Source of the DNA: Solibacillus sp. FSL K6-1523
GTDB taxonomy: Bacteria > Bacillota > Bacilli > Bacillales_A > Planococcaceae
Direction: 5' to 3'
Length of the DNA stretch: 64,000 nt
NCBI RefSeq assembly: GCF_038005225.1
Contig: NZ_JBBOSU010000001.1
Location: 1,662,001-1,726,000, forward strand
Shown one piece after another: positions 33,801-42,453 of the stretch (the first letter of the stretch is position 1; each line of letters starts with the position of its first letter). The notes beneath the pieces were generated by a model. It had not been told where the DNA came from, searched no databases, and saw only the letters and a program-made list of their open reading frames with translations. Both the position numbers and the translations under genes were made by a program.

Positions 33801-36146
33801 GTGAAAATCATGAATCTAGCCTTATCGAATATTAGAAAAAGTAAATCTGCAACAGTTTCTTTATTTATTTTTATTTTAGTTGCAGCGCTCCTTCTGAATA
33901 TCGGTCTTATGGTTATTACGCAAATAAATGCGTTTTTTGATAGTAAAGCAGAACAATTAAAAGACCCTCATGCAATCATCATGATGGATCATGCAAGTTA
34001 TCATTCAAAATATGGAGAATTTATAACGAACTACCCAGGGGTAACGGAGACAGAAACGGAAGAGGCTATCCTCATGAACCTTGCCAAATATAATTTTGGT
34101 GATAATGATTTAACGAGTAGTGCCGCTATTTTTAATGCAGAAAATCATCGTACTATTGGAAAATTGAAGTTGGTTGAAAAGCTAAATAATTCAAGTACTA
34201 ACGATATTTTTATTCCCAACATTTTTAAAACAAATGGTAATTATGAGTTAGGTGAAGAATTTACAATCACTTATCAAAATAAGAACTATGATTTTCGCGT
34301 TGCTGGTTTTTTCGAAACAGCCATGATGGGTACGACGAGTGTTGGAATTATGAAATTCATGTTACCAGCAATTTCTTATGAAATATTTGCAGATGAACTA
34401 GACAAACAAATGGAAGGATTAGTCCTATCTGCAATGATGGAAGACAAAATACAATCGACAAATTTGATAAATGATTTTACGAAGGCGTATCCCGGGTTAT
34501 CTGCAGGTGATACAAATTCTTTTTTTTGGACATTAGATATTGATATGGTGAAAAATGTGAGCACATTGACGATTAACATCATCGCTATGATACTAGTCGC
34601 TTTTGCAGCCATTATCGTCCTAGTTTCACTAATTGTTATTAAGTATCGGGTGTCCAATAGCATAGAAGACGGAATGAAAAATATAGGCGTTTTAAAAGCA
34701 ATCGGTTATACGAATGGGCAAATTTTATCATCAATAAATTTACAGTTTGTTTTAATTGCTCTTAGTGCAAGTTTGGTTGGTGTTGCTTTGTCATATGGTC
34801 TTATGCCGTTTATCGGAAACATTATTTCATCTTTATCTGGATTAGTATGGAATCAGAAATTTGATATGATGATTAATTTAGCGAATATTTTCATTGTTAC
34901 TTTGTGTGTTGTAATCGTTACATTAATTTCCGCCTTCCGTGTTCGAAAAATTACACCGATTATGGCGCTCCGTGGCGGTATTCAAACGCATAATTTTAGA
35001 CGAAATCATTTTCCATTGGAGAAGATGAGGGCTGGGCTTCATTTTTCACTTGCGATTAAGTCGATGCTGTCGAATGTAAAACAGAACTTCATGATCCTGT
35101 TCATTATTATCGCATTAACGTTCGCCTCTGTTTTTTCAGTGGTGCTTTATTACAACATCGCTTCAGACAAAACTGCATTCGTTAACTTATTCGGTGCAGA
35201 GCCGGGAAATGTTTTGATAACTGTTCAGCCAGATGCAAGTACAAAGGAACTTTTAGGTCATATTAAACAAATGGATCAAGTAAGGAAAGCGGAAATATTT
35301 GATCTTATCCCAATAAAAATTGATAATCAAACCGTTTATAATACTGTTACGGATAATTATGACCAGTTAGAAAATAATGTTGTTTACGAAGGTCGTCAAC
35401 CGAAATATGAAAATGAAATATCCATCTCTTGGGTTGTATCAAACCAAATTAATAAAGGAATTGGGGATACGGTTGAAGTAGAATATGGCACGGAAGCCAC
35501 TCGTTTTCTCGTAACGGGGCTTAGTCAATCGATTGGTAATTTAGGTCAAATATCCGCATTAACAATGGATGGAATTCAGCAACTACAATCCGATTATAAA
35601 GGCATGACGCTTTATGTGTATTTAGATGGAATATCCAACGAAAGCTTTATTAAGAAAGTCCAGAAACAGTACGGAGATTATATCGTTGAAACGTTAAATA
35701 TAGATGAAAATATAGAGAGCCAAACCGGTATTTATACAACGGCAGTGTTTGCAGTTATGGTAATGGTTCTGGCAATTACGGTACTAGTTGTAGTAATGAT
35801 TTTGTATTTAGTCATTAAAATGATGATTATCAAGCGTAAAAAAGAGTTTGGCGTAATGAAAGCAATAGGCTACTCAACAATTCAATTGATGCATCAAATA
35901 TCCATTAGCTTCGTACCTGTAATGATTACAGGGGTGGCCATTGGTGGAGTACTAGGCTATTTTTATACAAATCCTATGCTTTCCGTCTTACTTTCAAGTG
36001 TAGGGGTCAAACGTTTGGATTTTACCGTTCATTTACCGACGATACTAATCCTTTGTACGGGGATTTTTATAGTAGGCTACATTGTTGCGATGTTTGTATC
36101 ATTAAAAATCAAGAAAATTTCTGCTTATAGTTTAATGACGGAATAA
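33801..36146 (+). CDS. FtsX-type ABC transporter permease
   Basis: Protein of 781 residues with two FtsX domains. The N-terminal helix is followed by an extracellular MacB-like region, three helices (about 255-385), a second extracellular region of about 200 residues after helix 5 (about 440-630), and a final three-helix bundle. EFGVMKAIGYSTIQLMHQIS and NIGVLKAIGYTNGQILSSI are the paired cytoplasmic coupling motifs. The start may be GTG 33801 or ATG 33810; AAGGTGA suits the latter. Homologues confer resistance to antimicrobial peptides, the likeliest role here. It ends in a terminator. Confidence 0.85.
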   Translation: MKIMNLALSNIRKSKSATVSLFIFILVAALLLNIGLMVITQINAFFDSKAEQLKDPHAIIMMDHASYHSKYGEFITNYPGVTETETEEAILMNLAKYNFGDNDLTSSAAIFNAENHRTIGKLKLVEKLNNSSTNDIFIPNIFKTNGNYELGEEFTITYQNKNYDFRVAGFFETAMMGTTSVGIMKFMLPAISYEIFADELDKQMEGLVLSAMMEDKIQSTNLINDFTKAYPGLSAGDTNSFFWTLDIDMVKNVSTLTINIIAMILVAFAAIIVLVSLIVIKYRVSNSIEDGMKNIGVLKAIGYTNGQILSSINLQFVLIALSASLVGVALSYGLMPFIGNIISSLSGLVWNQKFDMMINLANIFIVTLCVVIVTLISAFRVRKITPIMALRGGIQTHNFRRNHFPLEKMRAGLHFSLAIKSMLSNVKQNFMILFIIIALTFASVFSVVLYYNIASDKTAFVNLFGAEPGNVLITVQPDASTKELLGHIKQMDQVRKAEIFDLIPIKIDNQTVYNTVTDNYDQLENNVVYEGRQPKYENEISISWVVSNQINKGIGDTVEVEYGTEATRFLVTGLSQSIGNLGQISALTMDGIQQLQSDYKGMTLYVYLDGISNESFIKKVQKQYGDYIVETLNIDENIESQTGIYTTAVFAVMVMVLAITVLVVVMILYLVIKMMIIKRKKEFGVMKAIGYSTIQLMHQISISFVPVMITGVAIGGVLGYFYTNPMLSVLLSSVGVKRLDFTVHLPTILILCTGIFIVGYIVAMFVSLKIKKISAYSLMTE

Positions 36147-36162
36147 TCACATATTGAGAAAT

Positions 36163-36207
36163 AGGGTAGATTCCAAACGAACAAGGAGCGAATCTATTCT
36201 ATTTTTA
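36163..36207 (+). terminator. Terminator of the ABC operon
   Basis: AATAGGGTAGATTC pairs with GAATCTATTCTATT (two mismatches) around a 15-nt loop and is followed by TTTAT. Confidence 0.6.
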
Positions 36208-36233
36208 TATAAATACATTAACATCTCATGTGT

Positions 36234-36260
36234 GCACGATTACGCCGAGGTGTAATTGAT
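36234..36260 (+). repeat. Dispersed palindromic repeat, copy C (third hairpin only)
   Basis: ACGATTACGCCGAGGTGTAATTGAT matches the last hairpin of the family. The mutated arm (GGTGTAATT) is the same as in copy B. Confidence 0.6.
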
Positions 36261-36399
36261 TTTAGTAATAAGTACAAAGAATTATCTAAACGAATAGAAA
36301 TTAAAATAAAAAAACAAAATTTCCACTTATATGATAAATTTTCCACTAAATTGGTCGATATTCCTATTGTACATATTAATTCAATTTGGAGGTTTTGAA

Positions 36400-37854
36400 A
36401 TGGATATGAATAATTTAGGAAAACAATTTATAGGTGGAGAATGGAGAGAAGGGCAAAGTAGTAGTCTTTTACATAATATAAATCCCTATAACAATGAAGT
36501 AATAACAGAAATTAAATTAGCAAATGTTTCTGATATTGATCATGCTTATCAAGCTGCCTGGCAAGCAAAACAAGAATGGGACAAAGTAAATCCATTTAAA
36601 AAACGAGATATTCTTGAAAATGCAGTGAAATATATTGAAGAAAATGAAGAAGCCATTACATCGATAATTATGGATGAATTAGGTGGAACAAGATTAAAGG
36701 CTGCTTTTGAAATTGGACTTGTTAAAAATATGATTAAAGAGGCTGCAACGTTTCCAATTCGTATGGAAGGGAAGATTTTACCTTCAACAATCGATGATGT
36801 AGAAAACCGACTGTATCGTATTCCGGCAGGCGTTGTAGGTGTAATCAGTCCATTTAACTTCCCATTCTTTTTATCTATGAAATCTGTAGCACCTGCATTA
36901 GGCGCTGGAAATGGTGTTGTGTTAAAGCCGCATGAAGATACACCTATTTCAGGCGGAACATTAATTGGTAAGATTTTTGAAGAGGCAGGTGTACCAAAAG
37001 GATTAATAAATGTTGTTGTAACGGATATTGCAGAAATCGGGGATGCATTTGTTGAACACCCGATTCCAAGAATTATTTCCTTCACAGGTTCAACAAAGGT
37101 AGGGAGTTACATTGGTCAAGTAGCAATTAAAAACTTCAAAAAGCCATTATTAGAGTTAGGTGGCAATAGTGCCTTTATCGTATTAGAGGATGCAGATATG
37201 GATTATGCTGTGAATGCTGCGACATTTAGTCGATTCACACACCAAGGGCAAATTTGTATGTCAACAAACCGCATTTTAGTGCAAAAGTCGATTTATAATG
37301 AGTTTCTTGATAAGTTTGTTGCGAAAGTTGCTTCACTTAAAGTGGGTGATCCAAGAGATCCTGAAACAATCATTGGTCCAGTAATTAATGACCGCCAAGC
37401 AGCTACCCTAGAAGCCATGATTGAAAATGGTATTGCGGAAGGTGCTAAAGCCATTCTTAAAGGGAATATTAAAGGCAGAATGGTAGAGCCAACTATTTTA
37501 GTAGATGTAACAACAGACATGAGTGTGGCACAAGAAGAGCTATTTGGCCCGGTTGTTTGTATTATTCCATTCGAAACGGAAGAAGAAGCGATTCAAATTG
37601 CAAATGATACTCGCTTTGGATTAAGTGGTGCCATTCATACTGCCAACCTTGAACGTGGCGTAGAAATGGCGAAGAAAGTACATACAGGTATGATCCATGT
37701 AAATGATTTAACAATCAATGATGAACCAACTGTTGCATTTGGTGGCGAAAAACAATCAGGTATTGGTCGCTTAAATGGTGAATGGAGTCTTGAAGAGTTT
37801 ACAACGATAAAATGGATTTCTGTAAACTATGGTCAAAGGAATTTACCTTATTAA
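36400..37854 (+). CDS. yfmT: Aldehyde dehydrogenase, YfmT (vanillin/benzaldehyde dehydrogenase) type
   Basis: Protein of 484 residues. Catalytic Cys in THQGQICMSTNRIL, Glu in LLELGGNSAFIV, cofactor loop FTGSTKVGSYIG, Asn in SPFNFPFFLSM. The GEWREGQSS start and the HEDTPISGG segment match the vanillin/benzaldehyde dehydrogenase branch (B. subtilis YfmT). ATG 36400 follows GGAGG at seven bases; the upstream extension to 36331 lacks a site. It is followed 18 bases later by a soluble chemoreceptor-like gene, the same pair as B. subtilis yfmT-yfmS. It oxidises an aromatic aldehyde to the acid. Confidence 0.85.
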   Translation: MDMNNLGKQFIGGEWREGQSSSLLHNINPYNNEVITEIKLANVSDIDHAYQAAWQAKQEWDKVNPFKKRDILENAVKYIEENEEAITSIIMDELGGTRLKAAFEIGLVKNMIKEAATFPIRMEGKILPSTIDDVENRLYRIPAGVVGVISPFNFPFFLSMKSVAPALGAGNGVVLKPHEDTPISGGTLIGKIFEEAGVPKGLINVVVTDIAEIGDAFVEHPIPRIISFTGSTKVGSYIGQVAIKNFKKPLLELGGNSAFIVLEDADMDYAVNAATFSRFTHQGQICMSTNRILVQKSIYNEFLDKFVAKVASLKVGDPRDPETIIGPVINDRQAATLEAMIENGIAEGAKAILKGNIKGRMVEPTILVDVTTDMSVAQEELFGPVVCIIPFETEEEAIQIANDTRFGLSGAIHTANLERGVEMAKKVHTGMIHVNDLTINDEPTVAFGGEKQSGIGRLNGEWSLEEFTTIKWISVNYGQRNLPY

Positions 37855-37872
37855 GGATATAGGAGTGGAGAA

Positions 37873-38718
37873 ATGCAAGAAACTGATGTAATTAGCGCGT
37901 TTATTAAGGTAGCCCCTTTGTTAAATGGACTTATTCAAGACGATATTACTTTGGGTATTTACGATACTGAGAAATTAATCATAAATATTCCAGCGAAGAC
38001 ATTTTCTTTAAACGTTAAGCCAGGGGACCCACTTGTTGAAGGCGATGTAATCACAAATGCGATTAAAACGAATAAATCCTTATCAGCGGTTGTACCGAAA
38101 GAATTATTCGGCTTCCCGCTTATTGCAAGAGCTATCCCGCTTCATGATAGTACTGGGAAAGTAATTGGTGGGGTTGGTATCGGAACGAGTTTGGAAAAGG
38201 CGCATAGATTATTTGAAATGGCTGAAAGTTTTTCTGCGATTGTAGAGCAAACGGCTGCTTCTATTGAAGAAATTAGTGGCTCAGTAGGCAATTTATCCGA
38301 CCGCATGAAAAATATGACTACTTCAATGAAAGATGTAAGTTCAAGTGCGGAGGAAATTGGTCAAATATCTTCTGTAGTAAAAGGAATTTCAGATCAAAGT
38401 AACTTATTAGGTTTAAATGCTGCAATTGAGGCTGCACGTGCAGGCGAACATGGTAGGGGATTTGCGGTCGTTGCAGATGAAGTCCGTAAGCTTGCTACAA
38501 ATTCGAAGCAAAATGCAGATCAAATTAATCATATTACAATTAACATACAACAGCTTTTAAATGCATTGAATCAATCATTCGCCGATGTAAATACATTAAC
38601 AAATACACAATCTAGTTCAATCCATGAGTTTTCTGCAACGATTCAAGAAATAAGCTTAAAAGCTCAACAATTAGCACAATTTGCTGAAGAGATTTTATAC
38701 GATAAGGAAAATAAATAG
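37873..38718 (+). CDS. yfmS: Soluble methyl-accepting chemotaxis-type protein, YfmS-like
   Basis: Protein of 281 residues without any membrane helix. Residues 1-115 form a small sensor domain containing [20 protein letters not shown], typical of the YfmS N-terminus. The rest is the MCP signalling hairpin; its tip is [21 protein letters not shown] followed by [12 protein letters not shown]. It lies in one operon with the YfmT-type dehydrogenase. A short cytoplasmic chemoreceptor next to an aromatic aldehyde dehydrogenase suggests sensing of the same substrate or its metabolic state. It ends in a strong terminator. Confidence 0.85.
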   Translation: MQETDVISAFIKVAPLLNGLIQDDITLGIYDTEKLIINIPAKTFSLNVKPGDPLVEGDVITNAIKTNKSLSAVVPKELFGFPLIARAIPLHDSTGKVIGGVGIGTSLEKAHRLFEMAESFSAIVEQTAASIEEISGSVGNLSDRMKNMTTSMKDVSSSAEEIGQISSVVKGISDQSNLLGLNAAIEAARAGEHGRGFAVVADEVRKLATNSKQNADQINHITINIQQLLNALNQSFADVNTLTNTQSSSIHEFSATIQEISLKAQQLAQFAEEILYDKENK

Positions 38719-38737
38719 TGAAAAAATTTTAAAGATT

Positions 38738-38779
38738 AAAGACGAGCTCAATGCAATGGGACTCGTCTTTAATCTTTTT
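38738..38779 (+). terminator. Terminator of the yfmT-yfmS operon
   Basis: TTAAAGACGAG and CTCGTCTTTAA form an 11-bp perfect stem followed by TCTTTTTTC. Confidence 0.8.
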
Positions 38780-38913
38780 TCATAATCCCAGATGGTGCTA
38801 CTCTTTTTGTTGATGCACTCAGTATGTGAAAAATTAAATTTCTTACTTTTAGTATGCATGCGAGAAAATTTATACTATCCTAGTTAGAATACACTAGGAA
38901 AAAGAGGTTCGTT

Positions 38914-39568
38914 ATGAAAGTTGAATTTGAAAATGAAACAATAGATTTTATCGTTCAGTATGGAAATAGAAAGAAGTTATCGATCCATATTGATTCTTTT
39001 GGCTTTATTACGGTTAAAGCGCCCAATAATACAAGTGAAGAAGTGATTATAAGTGCAATAGAAAGTAATGGGACGTTGATATTAGAGAGAATTCATGAAA
39101 TGGAATTAGCTAGAGAAAACCCTAAAGCAAGAGGGTTTTATGAAGGAGGTAAGTTTTTACACCTCGGGAAAGAGTATTTCCTACATGAATTAATAGACAT
39201 AGGTGAATTGGATGAAGAAACACTTAAAAAAAAATCTCAAAAGGTACTATATTAATAGCCTCAAAAAAATTGTAGGTGAACGAATAAAAATATATCGACA
39301 ACAATTAAAAGTAAAACCAAAATCTTTTGAAATTGTAGAATCTAAAACAAAGTGGGGTAGCTGTAGTTCAGAGAGAAAGCTCACGTTTAATTATCGATTA
39401 GCTATGGCTCCAATCGAAGTCATTGATTATGTAGTAATCCATGAACTATGTCATTTAAGTCATATGAATCATGATCGTTCATTTTGGAGACTTGTTGGAA
39501 GTATCATGCCAGATTATAAAGAAAAAGAAGCGTATTTAGCAAGGCATGGACGTTCCATGTCATTTTAA
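38914..39568 (+). pseudogene. YgjP/M48-type zinc metallopeptidase gene with a frameshift in an A9 run
   Basis: Two adjacent frames make one protein. Frame 1 from ATG 38914 encodes the N-terminal beta domain and stops at 39255. The next frame carries ESKTKWGSCSSERKLTFNYR, the zinc site HELCHLSHMNHDRSFW and PDYKEKEAYLARHG. The frames meet at nine A residues (39226-39234): with eight A the reading frame runs ETLKKNLKRYYINSLKK without a break and gives 217 residues, a usual family length. This may be a real mutation, a sequencing error, or a gene rescued by slippage on the A run. AAAGAGGTTCGTT precedes the start. Confidence 0.8.
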
Positions 39569-39585
39569 CCAAATTATATAATGAT

Positions 39586-39622
39586 CGAGCGCAATCCAAG
39601 AATTTGGATTAGCGCTCTTTTT
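39586..39622. terminator. Bidirectional terminator
   Basis: GAGCGCAATCCAA pairs with TTGGATTAGCGCTC (one bulge) and is followed by TTTTT. It lies between the convergent metallopeptidase and HxlR genes. Confidence 0.75.
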
Positions 39623-39642
39623 CCTTTTAGGGCGCGATTTCG

Positions 39643-40020
39643 TTACGAATTTAGGTCACCAAGTAAAATTGAACTTTTTCTATTTTCAAGGTGCTTTAGG
39701 TGATTTCCGCCCCATTCATTTAAAGCAATCATAAGTGGACCAAGAGTTTCGCCGTACTTTGTAAGGGAGTATTCTACTTTGGGTGGGACCTGTGCGTATA
39801 CAACACGTGTTATTAAATCTTGTTCTTCAAGTTCACGCAGTTGAAGTGTTAACATTCGTTGCGTAACATCTGGGATTCGTCTTCTTAGTTCATTAAATCG
39901 GAGTGTTCCATCTACAAATAAATGAAGCAAAATAATTGGCTTCCATTTACCTACAAATGTATTAAGTGCGGTCACGACCTGACAGTGATTAGGATTTGTT
40001 TCATTTTTCATATTATCCAT
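39643..40020 (-). CDS. HxlR-family transcriptional regulator (second)
   Basis: Protein of 125 residues with the family pattern FVGKWKPIILLHLF, LRRRIPDVTQRMLTLQLRELE and PPKVEYSLTKYGE. A cysteine near the N-terminus (NHCQVV) is in the place used by redox-sensing members such as YodB. It is divergent from an SDR oxidoreductase, the standard HxlR arrangement, and an inverted TAGTAT/ATACTTA repeat lies between them. It shares only the family core with the first HxlR gene at 17895. Confidence 0.85.
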   Translation of the reverse strand: MDNMKNETNPNHCQVVTALNTFVGKWKPIILLHLFVDGTLRFNELRRRIPDVTQRMLTLQLRELEEQDLITRVVYAQVPPKVEYSLTKYGETLGPLMIALNEWGGNHLKHLENRKSSILLGDLNS

Positions 40021-40027
40021 CCCCCAT

Positions 40028-40048
40028 TAGTATTCTTTTTGATACTTA
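40028..40048. promoter_or_regulatory. Putative HxlR operator
   Basis: TAGTAT TCTTTTTG ATACTTA is an imperfect inverted repeat beside the regulator start, similar in style to TACT-type operators of HxlR/YodB proteins. Confidence 0.4.
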
Positions 40049-40146
40049 GTTACAAAAATGTGCATACTTATATATTTATAATATACATTATATAGTAATT
40101 ATGGAAATCGAAATACTCAATCATTTAGTAAGGGAGATTATACACA

Positions 40147-40800
40147 ATGACAAAATTAATGAATCAAGTAGCGCTTGTTACAGGTGCAGGGACTGGTTTA
40201 GGTAGAGCCATTGCAAAGTCTTTAGCAAATGAAGGATTTATTGTTGTTTTAAATGGCAGACGTGAAGAAAAATTGCGTGAAGTAGAAAAAGAGATTGGTG
40301 AGGATAAGGCTATCGTTATTCCAGCTGATGTAACAAATGAGAAAAGCGTTCAAGCATTAAAAAGTAGATTATTAGAATTAACAGATGGAAAATTAAATGT
40401 GCTAGTAAATAATGTTGGTGGGGTACCTGCAACTGGAAGGATCACTGAAATGACGCTAGAACAATGGCAACAAGTGATGGACAAAAATCTGACGAGTCAG
40501 TTTCTAGTAACAAAAGCATTTTTACCTACCTTACGCAATAATGAAAATGGAAAGATCATTTCTGTTACTTCTGGCATGGCTCAATTCTATGTGGACGGAT
40601 TTAGTGCTTATTCAGCAAGTAAAGCAGGTGTTGAATCCCTTATGAAAACTGTTGCAGAAGAAGAGAAAGACAATGGAATTGAAGTTCATTTATTCGACCC
40701 ACAAAATGTTATTTCAGAAGCAAATCCACAGGGCGAGAAAAATCCAATGGAGGTCGTAGGTTCATTAATTGAGCTACTTGCCTCAAAAAGTACGAAATAA
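40147..40800 (+). CDS. Short-chain dehydrogenase/reductase
   Basis: Protein of 217 residues. NAD(P) motif TGAGTGLG, NNVGG structural motif, catalytic Ser in SVTSGMAQ and YSASK for the Tyr/Lys pair. The arginine in NGRREEK after strand 2 suggests NADP preference. It is slightly shorter than the usual 240-250 residues because the C-terminal substrate loop is reduced. ATG 40147 follows AAGGGAG. It is probably controlled by the divergent HxlR regulator and involved in reduction of reactive carbonyls; the substrate is not known. Confidence 0.85.
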   Translation: MTKLMNQVALVTGAGTGLGRAIAKSLANEGFIVVLNGRREEKLREVEKEIGEDKAIVIPADVTNEKSVQALKSRLLELTDGKLNVLVNNVGGVPATGRITEMTLEQWQQVMDKNLTSQFLVTKAFLPTLRNNENGKIISVTSGMAQFYVDGFSAYSASKAGVESLMKTVAEEEKDNGIEVHLFDPQNVISEANPQGEKNPMEVVGSLIELLASKSTK

Positions 40801-40842
40801 AAAATGCCGAAACGTTGATTTAACAGCGTTTCGGCATTTTAA
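40801..40842. terminator. Bidirectional terminator
   Basis: AAAATGCCGAAACG and CGTTTCGGCATTTT form a 14-bp perfect stem with an A/T-rich flank on both sides, ending the SDR gene. Confidence 0.8.
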
Positions 40843-40901
40843 GATTCAATTATTTTAGTAATAAAGGTAACTACCGATATAGAATATCCATTTCTAGCAA
40901 T

Positions 40902-42422
40902 TTAGTCATTATTACTCGGGAATGCAAATGTTGATACCGATTCGCTATCTTCTTCAAACCATTTTTCTGAAATCGTTTTTGTTTTTGTGAAGAAACGAAC
41001 TTGGTCTGGTCCAAACATATGCCCCTCACCGAATCTCGAGCGTTTCCAGCCAGCAAAGTTATGGTAGCCAACAGGAATTGGGATGGGTACGTTCACACCG
41101 ACCATGCCGACTTCGATTTCAGATGTGAATTTGCGGGCAGCAGCGCCATTATTTGTGAAAATCGTGACGCCATTTCCTAGCTCATGCACATTAATTAACT
41201 CGATTGCTTCCTCTAAAGTATCGACACGGACCACATTACGAGCTGGACCAAACACCTCTTGTTCGTAAATTTCCATGCCAGGTTTCACGTGATCGAGAAG
41301 TGTAGGTCCTAAATAGAAGCCATTTGAGTCTTTCGCGATGTCTGGGTTACGGCCATCACATACGATCGTAGCGCCTTCTTTTAGGCTACGGTCGATAAAA
41401 CCAATAACAGTATCTTTTGAGTGTTGGGTAATAACTGGTCCAAAATCAACCTCTGGATCTGTGTATGGACCTACTTTTAATTTTGAGATTTTATCAGCCA
41501 ATACTTTAACAAGGTTATTCGCTGTTTTTTCGCCAACAGGTATGATTGTTGAAATGGCCATGCAACGTTGGGAAGCAGCCCCGTAAGCAGCGCCTAAAAA
41601 TGCGTTTGACACTTGTTCTAAATCAGCATCAGGCATGACAATCATATTGTTTTTCCCGCCACCTAATGCTGTGACGCGTTTCCCATATTTTGAACCCGTT
41701 GCAAAAATATAATCGGCAACGGGTGTTGAACCAACGAATGAAATCGCTTCAATAGCTGGACTTTCTAATAGTTCGTTTACAGTATCTTTATCACCATTGA
41801 TGACCGTCCAAATGCCATCTGGTAAGCCCGCTTCCTTCCATAGTTCCGATAAAAATAGTGCAGAGCAAGGAACGCGCTCAGACGGTTTCAATATAACTGA
41901 ATTGCCGACTGCCACCGCCATACTCGTAATTGCAAGCGGCACCATCACAGGGAAATTGAATGGGGAAATTGCTGCAACAACGCCGAGTGGTGCTTTTGTT
42001 GAGTATGCATTAATATTCCCGCCAACATTGACGGAATATTCGCCTTTTAATAGGTGAGGAGCATTGATTGCTAAGTCAACGGACTCTAATCCACGTGTAA
42101 TTTCTCCCTTTGCATCTTCCTTTGTTTTCCCGCTTTCCGTACAAATCAACTCCATTAATTCGTCTGAACGCTCTGTTAATAATTGACGGAACTTCAGAAC
42201 AATTTCAGCGCGTTTCCCAACAGACAAGGCACGCCATACTGGAAATGCTGCTTTTGCTGTTGCAATTGCTTGCTGCGTTTCTTCTTTAGAAGCAATCGGA
42301 ACACGTGCAATGACTGTACCTAAACTTGGATTGTAAACATCTGAGAATTTTCCGCTTTTACCTGGAACGATTGCCCCGTTAATAAAATGTCCCAGTTCTT
42401 TTACTTCTGTATTCGTTACCAT
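40902..42422 (-). CDS. mmsA: CoA-acylating (methyl)malonate-semialdehyde dehydrogenase
   Basis: Protein of 506 residues in the MmsA/IolA branch of the ALDH family. The catalytic cysteine is in AASQRCMAISTIIPVG, the cofactor loop in FVGSTPVADYIF, and the lysine in ILKPSERVP. The canonical catalytic Glu of hydrolytic ALDHs is replaced (VTALGGGKNN), as expected for CoA-acylating members. Here it most likely converts malonate semialdehyde from beta-alanine transamination to acetyl-CoA and CO2, the last step of pyrimidine breakdown. It is 31 bases downstream of the aminotransferase gene in the same operon. Confidence 0.9.
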   Translation of the reverse strand: MVTNTEVKELGHFINGAIVPGKSGKFSDVYNPSLGTVIARVPIASKEETQQAIATAKAAFPVWRALSVGKRAEIVLKFRQLLTERSDELMELICTESGKTKEDAKGEITRGLESVDLAINAPHLLKGEYSVNVGGNINAYSTKAPLGVVAAISPFNFPVMVPLAITSMAVAVGNSVILKPSERVPCSALFLSELWKEAGLPDGIWTVINGDKDTVNELLESPAIEAISFVGSTPVADYIFATGSKYGKRVTALGGGKNNMIVMPDADLEQVSNAFLGAAYGAASQRCMAISTIIPVGEKTANNLVKVLADKISKLKVGPYTDPEVDFGPVITQHSKDTVIGFIDRSLKEGATIVCDGRNPDIAKDSNGFYLGPTLLDHVKPGMEIYEQEVFGPARNVVRVDTLEEAIELINVHELGNGVTIFTNNGAAARKFTSEIEVGMVGVNVPIPIPVGYHNFAGWKRSRFGEGHMFGPDQVRFFTKTKTISEKWFEEDSESVSTFAFPSNND

Positions 42423-42453
42423 AAATCTAATTCCCCCTTAGTTTCCATATGAT

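Noticed and set aside
36549-37085. 178-residue minus-strand frame inside the YfmT-type dehydrogenase
   Set aside because: Antisense shadow of a well-supported gene; composition is typical of reverse-strand ALDH frames.
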